Shown: positions 33,847-41,272 of the stretch, piece by piece
Layout of the letters: every line of letters begins with the position of its first letter
Numbering within the stretch: position 1 is the first letter of the stretch
Assembly: GCF_944324745.1 (NCBI RefSeq)
Contig: NZ_CALUXO010000051.1
Location: 1 to 57,083 of the forward strand
Length of the DNA stretch: 57,083 nucleotides
Reading direction: 5' to 3'
Origin: an uncultured Thomasclavelia sp.
Lineage (GTDB): Bacteria; Bacillota_I; Bacilli_A; Erysipelotrichales; Coprobacillaceae
Program-made: the position numbers and the translations under genes
Notes under the pieces: generated by a model
Database searches by the model: none
Seen by the model: only the letters and a program-made list of their open reading frames with translations
What the model was told of the DNA's origin: nothing

Positions 33847-35653
33847 ATTCATCATCGACTGATAAAATTGCCATGAAAGCTTCTTGCGGTATTTCAACAT
33901 TACCAACTGCTTTCATTCGTTTTTTACCTTCTTTTTGTTTCTCTAATAATTTCTTCTTTCGTGAAACATCGCCACCATAACATTTAGCCAAGACATTTTT
34001 TCGCATGGCTTTAATATTAGTACGAGCGATAACCTTTCCTTGTAATGCTGCCTGAACAGGAACTTCAAACATTTGACGTGGAATTAATTCTTTTAATTTT
34101 TCACAAATAATTTTTCCACGATGGTAGGCAAAATCTTTATGAACAATTGTCGATAAAGCATCTACAACTTCGCCATTTAACAAAATATCCATTTTCTGTA
34201 ACTTACTTGTTCGATATCCAATAATTTCATAATCCAGAGAGGCATAGCCTTTAGTGCTAGATTTTAATTTATCAAAGAAATCATAAACAATTTCTGATAA
34301 AGGAATTTCGTAAATAATATTTTGACGTGTTTCATCAATGTATTCAATATCCTGATATTCACCACGTTTAGCCTGACAAAGTTCCATGATAGCTCCAACA
34401 AATTCATTTGGAGTCATAATAGAAGCTTTGACATATGGTTCTTCAATATGATCAATAACTTGTGGATCAGGCATTTTAGCCGGGTTATCCACAATAATCA
34501 TTGATTTATCAGTTAGATAACAATGATAGATTACTGACGGTGCCGTAGCGATTAAATCAAGATTAAATTCTCTTTCCAGGCGTTCTTGGATAACGTCCAT
34601 ATGTAATAGTCCTAAAAAACCGCATCTAAATCCAAAACCTAAAGCTTGAGAAGTTTCTGGTTCAAACATTAGTGATGAATCACTTAATTGCATTTTTTCT
34701 AAAGCTTCTCGTAAATCTTTATATTTAGCATTATCAATTGGATATAAACCACAATATACCATTGGATTTAATGGACGATAACCAGGTAATTGTTCTGTAG
34801 CTTCATTTTCCAAAGTGGTAATTGTATCCCCAACATGAACATCCTTGATTGATTTAATTGAAGCCGCCAACCAGCCAACTTCACCAGTAACCAATTCATC
34901 TTTTTTGACTTCATTAGGCGTTCTTACACCGACTTCAGTTACTTCATAGCTGGCACCAGTCGCCATAAATTTAATCGTATCACCCACTTTGATCTTTCCT
35001 TCTTTAATACGAATAAATACAATTACTCCTCGATAACTATCGTAATAAGAATCAAATATCAATGCTTGGGTAGGATTATCAACACTACCACTTGGTGCTG
35101 GAAATTCTTTAACAATTTTTTCTAAAACTTCTTCAACGTTCAAACCACTTTTAGCTGAAATCAACGGAGCATGATCCGCTGGTAAACCAATTACATCTTC
35201 AATTTCTTTAATTACTCGTTCTGGATTAGCACTAGGTAAATCAATTTTGTTAATAACTGGTAAGATTTCCAAGTTACTATCTAAAGCCAGATAAACATTA
35301 GCCAATGTCTGTGCTTCAACACCTTGAACAGCATCTACAACTAGCACTGCTCCTTCACAAGCAGCTAATGAACGTGATACTTCATAAGTAAAATCGACAT
35401 GACCTGGAGTATCAATTAAATGTAATAAATACGTTTGACCATCCTTAGCTTTATAATGTAGTTGAACGGCATTTAATTTTATGGTAATCCCTCGTTCTCG
35501 TTCCAAATCCATACTGTCTAATAACTGAGCTTTCATATCACGATCAGCTACCGCACCTGTAATTTGTAAAATTCGGTCTGCAAGGGTACTTTTTCCATGA
35601 TCAATATGAGCAATAATTGAAAAATTTCTAATTTTACTTTGATCAATAGTCAT
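33845..35653 (-). CDS. lepA: Elongation factor 4 (LepA)
   Basis: This 602-aa translational GTPase has G1 '[17 protein letters not shown]', G2 'RERGITIK', G3 '[12 protein letters not shown]', G4 'VINKIDLP' and G5 'ISAKSG'. EF-G-like domains II, III and V follow, then the LepA-specific C-terminal domain ending '[18 protein letters not shown]' and '[20 protein letters not shown]'. It acts in ribosome biogenesis or back-translocation under ionic stress. It has full family length, its own terminator and about 60 bases to the upstream ssb gene. Confidence 0.97.
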   Translation of the reverse strand: MTIDQSKIRNFSIIAHIDHGKSTLADRILQITGAVADRDMKAQLLDSMDLERERGITIKLNAVQLHYKAKDGQTYLLHLIDTPGHVDFTYEVSRSLAACEGAVLVVDAVQGVEAQTLANVYLALDSNLEILPVINKIDLPSANPERVIKEIEDVIGLPADHAPLISAKSGLNVEEVLEKIVKEFPAPSGSVDNPTQALIFDSYYDSYRGVIVFIRIKEGKIKVGDTIKFMATGASYEVTEVGVRTPNEVKKDELVTGEVGWLAASIKSIKDVHVGDTITTLENEATEQLPGYRPLNPMVYCGLYPIDNAKYKDLREALEKMQLSDSSLMFEPETSQALGFGFRCGFLGLLHMDVIQERLEREFNLDLIATAPSVIYHCYLTDKSMIIVDNPAKMPDPQVIDHIEEPYVKASIMTPNEFVGAIMELCQAKRGEYQDIEYIDETRQNIIYEIPLSEIVYDFFDKLKSSTKGYASLDYEIIGYRTSKLQKMDILLNGEVVDALSTIVHKDFAYHRGKIICEKLKELIPRQMFEVPVQAALQGKVIARTNIKAMRKNVLAKCYGGDVSRKKKLLEKQKEGKKRMKAVGNVEIPQEAFMAILSVDDE

Positions 35654-35713
35654 TTAATCACCCACTTTCGTGTAGTAATTATAACAAAAGAAATTAGTAA
35701 AGACAATCGATAA

Positions 35714-36049
35714 TTAATCGGGACTAACGAAATATTTATCTAAAATAGATACTCGTTCAGCAATAACTTCAATCGTTGTAATTGCTTTAGCATCGCTACA
35801 TTCAATATTTCTAGAATGTAAACGTCCTTTAATTGCCAATAACGTTCCTGGTTTGGCAGAATCAATAATCATTTCAGCAATTCCGCGCCATAACGACACC
35901 ATAATATAATCACTTTCAAAAACGCCTAAACCATTTTTAAAACCTTGTTCGATTTCAATTTTCGCATTAGCAACTTTAACCCCACTTAACGTTGTTTGCA
36001 TTATAGGTATTTCTACTAACTTTCCAACTAACGCTACTGTATTTAGCAT
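35714..36049 (-). CDS. Short single-stranded DNA-binding protein (SsbB-like)
   Basis: This 111-aa OB-fold protein begins 'MLNTVALVGKLVEIPIMQTT' and continues with 'GVKVANAKIEIEQGF' and 'AKPGTLLAIKGRLHSRNIEC', the SSB pattern. It ends 'ILDKYFVSPD' with no Gly/Gln linker and no acidic DDDIPF tip, so it should not recruit the tail-binding repair proteins. Bacillus SsbB (YwpH, 113 aa), a competence protein, has the same truncated shape. The start at 36049 follows AGGAGGG; an upstream in-frame ATG at 36088 lies in the leader. Two TTGACA boxes lie upstream (36174-36169, 36114-36109) without a clean -10. A competence role is inference. Confidence 0.8.
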   Translation of the reverse strand: MLNTVALVGKLVEIPIMQTTLSGVKVANAKIEIEQGFKNGLGVFESDYIMVSLWRGIAEMIIDSAKPGTLLAIKGRLHSRNIECSDAKAITTIEVIAERVSILDKYFVSPD

Positions 36050-36259
36050 ATCATCCCTCCTTAGAAAAAATATAATCATATTTTTCATTTTCTTTCAAGA
36101 AACGACAATGTCAAAAAATATATTTAAATTACGTTTACATTCAAATTTAATGGATTTATTAATAAATTTGTCAAAATAACGACCAAATATGTAATTTAAG
36201 TCCGATTGAGTCTATAATAATTTATAATAAAAATTTGATTTAAAAATCCTAAATACAAA

Positions 36260-36298
36260 AAAACAACAGTAATCGTCTGTGATAGGTACTGTTGTTTT
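36260..36298 (-). terminator. Terminator after the acidic ISPxxG protein gene
   Basis: A 12-bp perfect stem, AAAACAACAGTA (36260-36271) with TACTGTTGTTTT (36287-36298), is followed on the minus strand by a T-run. The 15-base loop is unusually large. The remaining 210 bases to the ssb start hold only possible promoter boxes. Confidence 0.78.
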
Positions 36299-36311
36299 CA
36301 TTTTTCTCATA

Positions 36312-37013
36312 TTAATCTTTAAATTTTTTTTCGTATAAACTCATCAATTCATCTAAAGACATATTATCATCAATTTCATCAATCAATGAATCTTTTTTGT
36401 CTTCTTCACTAGATTCAAAATTTAACTTAAACTCACCAGTGCGTTCTTCGATAATTTTTAATTGATCTTGTTCTTCTTCAATGATTTTGGCAATATTACG
36501 TAAATTATCTTCAACTGTTGGAACTGATTCCTCTACTTTTGTAACTGAATCTTTAGGTGTTGCCTCATCATCTTCACTGTTTACTTCATTAATACTAGTT
36601 AAAGAAGCTTGAGAATCAATCGGTTTCTTTTCTTCATAATCACCAAAAAAAGGACTAATGACCGGAACTAAATCATCCGTTTTTTTGCGCCGTGTTGGGC
36701 GTTTTGTTGGAGTTTTAGCAGGTTGGGTTTCTACATTATTTTTAGTTAAACCATTCATTGGTGAAATGACTTCGGTCATCTGATAAACAATTTTAGGCTT
36801 TTCAGTATTATTAACTTTCTTTTCGACCGGTTTGGAAGTTTCTTTAGTTTTAGATTTTGGGGTAGTTTTTTCCTTCTCTTCTTTTTTTTCTTGAAATTCT
36901 TCGTCATAAATCAAAGGAGAACTAAACTTTTCTTTTCGTCTTTGTTCAACTACTGGATCTACTTCAAAAATATCATCATCTTCTTCATGTTTTTTAAACA
37001 AACCTCTAAACAT
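36312..37013 (-). CDS. Acidic, mostly disordered cytoplasmic protein with repeated VISPxxG motif
   Basis: I do not recognise a named family. The 233-aa protein starts 'MFRGLFKKHEEDDDIFEVDP'. A Lys/Glu/Thr/Pro-rich low-complexity stretch (residues 45-80) follows. It contains two copies of a short motif, 'EVISPMNG' (about residue 83) and 'PVISPFFGDYEE' (about residue 120). A 'FSSPLIYDEEF' segment lies near residue 30, and the end is strongly helical and acidic ('SLDELMSLYEKKF'). There is no signal peptide or membrane segment. It is the last gene of the trmB-thioredoxin-ytpR unit, 18 nt after ytpR. The repeated motif in a disordered chain suggests a scaffold or adaptor, which is inference only. 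Confidence 0.8.
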   Translation of the reverse strand: MFRGLFKKHEEDDDIFEVDPVVEQRRKEKFSSPLIYDEEFQEKKEEKEKTTPKSKTKETSKPVEKKVNNTEKPKIVYQMTEVISPMNGLTKNNVETQPAKTPTKRPTRRKKTDDLVPVISPFFGDYEEKKPIDSQASLTSINEVNSEDDEATPKDSVTKVEESVPTVEDNLRNIAKIIEEEQDQLKIIEERTGEFKLNFESSEEDKKDSLIDEIDDNMSLDELMSLYEKKFKD

Positions 37014-37031
37014 TGATATTACCCCTTTCTG

Positions 37032-37631
37032 TTAAAAAAATGAATCACCAATTTGATACTGATTTTCATCTAAAACTAAGATTCCTCTTTTTTGAGGTGC
37101 GTTAGGTAGATTTAATTCACGTGCAGAACAAATCATACCATCTGAGGGCACTTTTCTTAATTTAGATGGTTTAATAATCATACCACTTGGCATGATTGCT
37201 CCAGAAACAGCTACAACAACTAATTGATTTAAAGCAACATTAGGTGCCCCACATACAATTTGTTTCGTTTCAGTTTTTAAATCAACTTGACAAATATGTA
37301 AGTGATCAGAATCAGGATGATCTTCAATTTCCACAATTTTTCCCACAATAAATTTTGGAGTTCGATCAACTGATACTGGTGACAAATCATATTTATCTAG
37401 TATTTGATTAAATTTATCAACCTGTTCATCGCTAAATGCCACTAAGCCATCATTGATTGTTCCTAAATACTTACTGGCATTTAATAAATTATAACCAATA
37501 ACATTATCATTTTTATCTTTTAAAACTACTAAATCATCTTTTTTATCATAAGAGAAAGTTTTGCCTTCCCCCAAACGAGCTAATAAAATATCTCCTACTT
37601 GCTCAAAATTATAAAATCCATGAAATAACAT
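37032..37631 (-). CDS. ytpR: YtpR-family tRNA-binding domain protein
   Basis: This 199-aa protein has an N-terminal DUF4479 segment (about residues 1-85, 'FYNFEQVGDILLARLGEGKT'). The EMAP/tRNA-binding OB domain follows: 'KFIVGKIVEIEDHPDSDHLH', then 'KQIVCGAPNVALNQLVVVAV', 'GMIIKPSKLRKVPSDGMICS' and 'ARELNL'. The domain is like the N-terminus of phenylalanyl-tRNA synthetase beta chain, but no catalytic domain is present. In Bacillus ytpP (thioredoxin-like), ytpQ and ytpR are neighbours; here the thioredoxin and ytpR are adjacent, without ytpQ. The RNA ligand is unknown. Confidence 0.9.
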   Translation of the reverse strand: MLFHGFYNFEQVGDILLARLGEGKTFSYDKKDDLVVLKDKNDNVIGYNLLNASKYLGTINDGLVAFSDEQVDKFNQILDKYDLSPVSVDRTPKFIVGKIVEIEDHPDSDHLHICQVDLKTETKQIVCGAPNVALNQLVVVAVSGAIMPSGMIIKPSKLRKVPSDGMICSARELNLPNAPQKRGILVLDENQYQIGDSFF

Positions 37632-37642
37632 CGTTACACCTC

Positions 37643-37963
37643 TTATTTTAAACTATCAATAAATGCTTGAACTTCTTCTTTAGTCTTTCTAAGTTTGCTG
37701 ACAAAACGTCCAATTTCTTCATGATCATTATAGGCAACAAACGAAGGGATACCTAAAATATCTAAATCCTTACATAAATCAAGCATATTGTCACGATTAA
37801 TTACATAAAATTTAAACTCAGGATTATTGTCAACTATTTCTCCCATATATGGTTTAATAAACATACAATCAGGACACCAGTCTGCAGTAAACATTATAAT
37901 AGTTTTACCAACTCTAACTTTATCAAATTCTTCAATTGTTTTAATTTCTATTAATTTATCCAT
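37643..37963 (-). CDS. Thioredoxin-like protein (YtpP type)
   Basis: This 106-aa protein has a thioredoxin fold with the active site 'MFTADWCPDCMFIKPYM'. The motif is WCPDC rather than the usual WCGPC, so redox properties may differ from general thioredoxin. A cis-Pro is present in 'LGIPSFVAYNDHEEIGRF'. It is cytoplasmic. It overlaps the trmB stop by 8 nt and precedes ytpR by 11 nt, the same association seen in Bacillus (ytpP-ytpR). It probably reduces or senses specific proteins; the partner is unknown. Confidence 0.88.
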   Translation of the reverse strand: MDKLIEIKTIEEFDKVRVGKTIIMFTADWCPDCMFIKPYMGEIVDNNPEFKFYVINRDNMLDLCKDLDILGIPSFVAYNDHEEIGRFVSKLRKTKEEVQAFIDSLK

Positions 37964-38609
37964 TATTACGATACCTTGCTACCAATTTATAAATTGGCCC
38001 TTTCTGTGAAAATTTTTGTTCATATTCAGTCATAATATTCATTTCATTTTCAGGACTATTATGCAAATCCAGATTAACACTTAATATATCAAGTGGATAT
38101 TGATTTATCGATACAATCGAGTATTCAAACAAACTGCGATTATCGGTTTTAAATTCAATTTCACCATCAGCAACCAAGATTTTTCGATACACATCTAAAA
38201 ATTTTTTTGAAGTAAGTCGCCGTTTTTCATGGCGTTTTTTAGGCCATGGATCACTAAAATTCAAATAAATATGATTAACTTCATTTTCGGCAAAGATTTC
38301 ATCTAAATTAATAGCATCAAAATGAATTAATTTCATATTTTCAGGTTTAAAATCATTCGTATTGATTTTATTGACCGCAGCTGCTAAAACACTTGGAAAT
38401 TTTTCAATCCCAATAAAATTAACCTCTGGATTACGACAAGCAGATTGATAAATAAAATCACCTTTACCCATTCCAATTTCAATATAGATTGGATGATCAT
38501 TACCGAATACTGCTTTCCATTGATTGTAACATTCATTTGGATTCAATACCACTATATCATCATTTTCTTTTAAAATATCATAAGCTTTTGGATTATTTCT
38601 TAAACGCAT
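37956..38609 (-). CDS. trmB: tRNA (guanine-N7)-methyltransferase
   Basis: TrmB makes m7G46 in the tRNA variable loop using SAM. It is 217 aa. 'IYIEIGMGKGDFIYQSACRN' is the SAM site. 'NFIGIEKFPSVLAAAVNKI', 'HIYLNFSDPWPKKRHEKRRL' (the signature) and 'IEFKTDNRSLFEYSI' follow in family order. The start at 38609 has GGGGAG upstream. It lies 32 nt after the pseudouridine synthase gene and overlaps the thioredoxin gene, so this is an RNA-modification-centred operon. Confidence 0.95.
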   Translation of the reverse strand: MRLRNNPKAYDILKENDDIVVLNPNECYNQWKAVFGNDHPIYIEIGMGKGDFIYQSACRNPEVNFIGIEKFPSVLAAAVNKINTNDFKPENMKLIHFDAINLDEIFAENEVNHIYLNFSDPWPKKRHEKRRLTSKKFLDVYRKILVADGEIEFKTDNRSLFEYSIVSINQYPLDILSVNLDLHNSPENEMNIMTEYEQKFSQKGPIYKLVARYRNNG

Positions 38610-38641
38610 TACAACTCCCCTTTACATATAAAAATATTCTA

Positions 38642-39361
38642 TCACAAATCACTCATCAAGTCGACTAGTTCATTTTGAGATAATTCCCTAAAATCTCCTA
38701 AAGCTAGAGAACGATCCAACTGTAAATTTTTTATCGCAACTCTTTTTAAATGAACAACTTCTTTATTGCAGGCGGCTACCATCTTTTTCACTTGATGAAA
38801 TTTTCCTTCAAAAATCTCTATTTCCACTTCACAGCTATTTTGATCAGCCTGCAAAATTTTTAAATTAGCTGGCAGACAATGATGGCCATTATCTAAAACA
38901 ATTCCCTTTTTAAATAATTGAACATCATTTTCATCCATAATACCATCTACTCTAGCATGATAAATTTTACTATGATGACGACTAGGAGCCATCAGTCGAT
39001 GAGCAAAATCTCCATCATTAGTAATTAGTAATAATCCTTCTGTATCTAAATCTAATCTTCCCACTGGAAATAACTCATAATTTTCATAACCAAAGATTAA
39101 ATCTAAAACTGTCGGATGAACATTATCTTTAGTAGCACAAACATACCCTTGAGGTTTATTTAACATTAAATAAACATAGGGCTGATAGTTAATCACTTCA
39201 CCATCACAAACAACTTCATCTTCATTTAAATTAACTTTATAATCATCATTTTTAATAATCTGGCCATTAACAGTAATAAAACCCTTACGAATTAGATTTT
39301 TAACTTGCTTACGAGAACCTAATCCATATTTAGCCAGCATCTTGTCCAGTCGCATTTCCAT
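38642..39361 (-). CDS. 16S rRNA pseudouridine synthase, RsuA family
   Basis: This protein of about 239 aa has an N-terminal S4 domain ('RLDKMLAKYGLGSRKQVKNL', then 'KGFITVNGQII') and the RsuA/RluB catalytic core. The core has 'GRLDLDTEGLLLITNDGDFA' with the catalytic Asp in GRLD, and 'KIYHARVDG', 'EIFEGKFHQVKKMVAAC' and 'LKRVAI' follow. RsuA itself makes pseudouridine 516 of 16S rRNA; RluB/E/F relatives act on 23S, and the exact site cannot be fixed here. The start is uncertain: ATGs at 39361 and 39355 are candidates, and both lie inside the end of the lipoprotein gene, so the two are coupled. Confidence 0.9.
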   Translation of the reverse strand: MEMRLDKMLAKYGLGSRKQVKNLIRKGFITVNGQIIKNDDYKVNLNEDEVVCDGEVINYQPYVYLMLNKPQGYVCATKDNVHPTVLDLIFGYENYELFPVGRLDLDTEGLLLITNDGDFAHRLMAPSRHHSKIYHARVDGIMDENDVQLFKKGIVLDNGHHCLPANLKILQADQNSCEVEIEIFEGKFHQVKKMVAACNKEVVHLKRVAIKNLQLDRSLALGDFRELSQNELVDLMSDL

Positions 39362-39839
39362 ATAAACTAATATACCTTTCAATTTTTTGATTACTTTCTT
39401 TGGAAGAATAATATGTCAAATAGACATAAACACTAAATTTTGTTTTAGTAGTAATTCCTGATAAATTTATTCCTTTATAAATACCGTTTTCCTTATCAAT
39501 TACACCAGGAACCAAAGAATAATTATTTTCTTCCAATACTCCTAAAGTTGGTAAACTCTCACTATCGTCATCTTCAACTTTGGCTATTGCCTGTAAATAA
39601 TACATATTTACATTAGGGCTGTCAATAATAACATCATAGCGATATTGATTATCATCAGTAGGATTGACAATTAAACGAATTGAAAAATCAGAAACAGCAG
39701 TTTCAAAAGTATCATTATCATTTAGTTTTTCTTCATATTGCTGGTATTGTTGATAGTATTTATCATCTACACTGTTATCTTCTTGTTTACATCCACATAA
39801 ACAGATAGCACATATTAATAATATTAAAAATTTTTTCAT
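39330..39839 (-). CDS. Small lipoprotein of unknown function
   Basis: This 169-aa protein starts 'MKKFLILLICAICLCGCKQE', a clear type II signal peptide with lipobox LCGC, giving a lipid-anchored Cys at about residue 17. The mature part begins with a Gln/Tyr-rich helix ('YYQQYQQYEEKLNDNDTFET') and then a beta-rich domain with no family I recognise ('RYDVIIDSPNVNMYYLQAIA', 'TKTKFSVYVYLTYYSSKE'). It has its own extended -10 promoter (39895-39903) and overlaps the pseudouridine synthase start by about 32 nt. No function is inferred. Confidence 0.8.
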   Translation of the reverse strand: MKKFLILLICAICLCGCKQEDNSVDDKYYQQYQQYEEKLNDNDTFETAVSDFSIRLIVNPTDDNQYRYDVIIDSPNVNMYYLQAIAKVEDDDSESLPTLGVLEENNYSLVPGVIDKENGIYKGINLSGITTKTKFSVYVYLTYYSSKESNQKIERYISLYGNATGQDAG

Positions 39840-39894
39840 AGTAACCTCACATTCTTTTAAGGGAATATTAATGTAGATTAATTACTACCAGCTT

Positions 39895-39903
39895 ATTATA
39901 ACA
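39895..39903 (-). promoter_or_regulatory. Extended -10 promoter of lipoprotein operon
   Basis: TGTTATAAT on the minus strand (39903-39895) lies about 55 bp upstream of the lipoprotein ATG. The -35 region is weak, as expected for an extended -10. Confidence 0.5.
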
Positions 39904-39947
39904 CATTTTTTAGTTCATTAAAAAAGCTTTCCAGCATTTATAAAAAA

Positions 39948-39968
39948 ATAGGAACATAAAGTTCCTAT
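39948..39968 (-). terminator. Terminator after DUF1540 gene
   Basis: A perfect 8-bp stem, ATAGGAAC (39948-39955) with GTTCCTAT (39961-39968), has a 5-base loop and is followed on the minus strand by a T-run. The stop codon TAG (39967-39965) is inside the stem. Confidence 0.88.
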
Positions 39969-40114
39969 CGACATTTAAACGTCTTACAAGCTGTTTCTTG
40001 CACTTCTTTTGCTTCATTACAATGACAATTGCAAACGACAATCTCTTTAGCTGTACAATTGCAATTTTCATTATAAACGCAACTGTCAACCTGGCAATTT
40101 ACGCCTCTAGCCAT
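39965..40114 (-). CDS. Cysteine-rich DUF1540 protein
   Basis: This 49-aa protein contains nine Cys spaced as in DUF1540: 'GVNCQVDSCVYNENCNCTAK', then 'VVCNCHCNEAKE', then 'ETACKTFKCR'. The family is common in spore-forming Firmicutes and has no proven role; the pattern fits a small metal-binding knuckle. The ATG at 40114 follows GGGAGGTGAT; an in-frame upstream start at 40162 has no site. A TATAAT (minus strand, about 40152-40157) lies just after the cse60 terminator. It is a separate one-gene unit beside the sporulation-type cse60 gene. Confidence 0.85.
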   Translation of the reverse strand: MARGVNCQVDSCVYNENCNCTAKEIVVCNCHCNEAKEVQETACKTFKCR

Positions 40115-40160
40115 CAAATCACCTCCCTTTATAGTTTTAACCAAAGTTATATTATTATAC

Positions 40161-40191
40161 AAAAAAAGGATAAATGAAAATCATTTATCCT
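40161..40191 (-). terminator. Terminator after cse60-like gene
   Basis: An 11-bp perfect stem, AGGATAAATGA (40167-40177) with TCATTTATCCT (40181-40191), has an AAA loop and seven T on the minus strand. The stop codon (40183-40181) is at the stem edge. Confidence 0.88.
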
Positions 40192-40354
40192 CATAAACGA
40201 TCAGGCAACTAAAACTATATTCTAATTCACTAGAAAATGTCATAGCTACTTGATAATGCATTGATAAGATTATTGGCTGTTTATCATCAATGAAGTCATT
40301 AATCTCATCTTCTAAATCTAATTCATGATCTTTTTCGATTATTTTAACTTTCAT
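40181..40354 (-). CDS. Cse60-like small sporulation protein
   Basis: This 57-aa protein starts at 40354 on the minus strand: 'MKVKIIEKDHELDLEDEIND', then 'FIDDKQPIILSMHYQVAM', ending 'YSFSCLIVYEDK'. This is the pattern of the Cse60 family (basic first strand, acidic helix, two strands, aromatic end). Bacillus Cse60 was found as a sigma-E-controlled gene of unknown function. No Shine-Dalgarno sequence precedes the ATG, and the start codon is inside the 3' arm of a perfect 17-bp palindrome (40349-40385). A TATAAT placed 6 nt before the ATG would give a leaderless transcript. A strong terminator follows. Confidence 0.75.
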   Translation of the reverse strand: MKVKIIEKDHELDLEDEINDFIDDKQPIILSMHYQVAMTFSSELEYSFSCLIVYEDK

Positions 40355-40385
40355 ATCATGATTATAAAATAATCATGATATGAAA
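40349..40385. promoter_or_regulatory. Perfect 17-bp inverted repeat over cse60-like start codon
   Basis: Positions 40349-40365 and 40369-40385 are exact complements around AAA. On the minus strand the 3' arm contains the ATG (40354-40352). There is no T-run after it on the minus strand, so it is not a standard terminator for galM. A TATAAT (40366-40361) sits at the centre, with a partial sigma-E-like ACATATT at 40388-40382. Confidence 0.75.
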
Positions 40386-40392
40386 TATGTCA

Positions 40393-41271
40393 TTATTGGT
40401 TAATTTCTACTTTAAATGTACATTCAAATTCTTCAGCTGGATTTAAAGCAACAATACCTTCTTTATCTTTAAATTCTCCATCAAAATCAACATAATCACT
40501 ATGTCCTACCCAAGGTTCAATGGCAATTAAACCTCCCACATGTTTAGCAGCCCATAAACCAACATGATTAAAATTATTCATATGGAATACAATTGATTTA
40601 TTATGATTTAATGATCTTAAAGCAATTGATTCTGATTTAAAATCTTTAAAGACAATTGCATCATTATCAAATAATCGTTGACGAACAAAAAATCTTCGTT
40701 CATTATCAAAAAATGGTAAAGTAACTCGTGACATTCCCTTCTTTTCAACATCAATTACTTTTTGCGATAATGTTTCATTTTCACTAAATTCTAGATAATA
40801 ATCATTGCTTGACTCATTTTCCATAAACGGACAAGCAAAAGCAGGATGACCACCAATTTGGAAATAAATTGTTTTATCATCGATATTAGTAACTTTACAG
40901 TTGCAGACTAAAATATTTTTTTCTAGACGATAAGTAACTTCAAGTTTAAATAAATATGGATATTGTTTAGCAATTTCTTCGTTTGAAGTTAAAGTAAAAA
41001 CTACTTCTTCATCACTGATTTGATTAGTATCATATTCATTATGACGTGAAAAACCATGTTGCGTCATAGAATATACTTTACCTTCAATGCGACATTCATT
41101 ATTTTTTAAAGCACCAACAATTGGAAACAAGATTGGTGCACTGTTAGCCCATTGAATTGGGTCACGGCGCCACATATAATTAATATGATCCTCTTGACCA
41201 ATTATTTTAATAATTTCGGCTCCTTTACTAGCCAATGTAACTTCTAGATAATCATTTTTTAAAACAACCAT
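40393..41271 (-). CDS. Aldose 1-epimerase family protein
   Basis: This 292-aa protein belongs to the galactose mutarotase-like superfamily, LacX/YphB-like branch. 'YMWRRDPIQWANSAPILFPI' (with catalytic-region Arg), 'TQHGFSRHNEYD' (His), 'FQIGGHPAFACPF' (His) and 'LIAIEPWVGHSDYVDF' (Glu) match the family. It interconverts sugar anomers, possibly of an amino sugar or sugar phosphate, given its neighbour nagA one base upstream. The exact substrate is unknown. The gene ends 8 bp before the large palindrome over the cse60-like start. Confidence 0.9.
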   Translation of the reverse strand: MVVLKNDYLEVTLASKGAEIIKIIGQEDHINYMWRRDPIQWANSAPILFPIVGALKNNECRIEGKVYSMTQHGFSRHNEYDTNQISDEEVVFTLTSNEEIAKQYPYLFKLEVTYRLEKNILVCNCKVTNIDDKTIYFQIGGHPAFACPFMENESSNDYYLEFSENETLSQKVIDVEKKGMSRVTLPFFDNERRFFVRQRLFDNDAIVFKDFKSESIALRSLNHNKSIVFHMNNFNHVGLWAAKHVGGLIAIEPWVGHSDYVDFDGEFKDKEGIVALNPAEEFECTFKVEINQ

Positions 41272-41272
41272 T

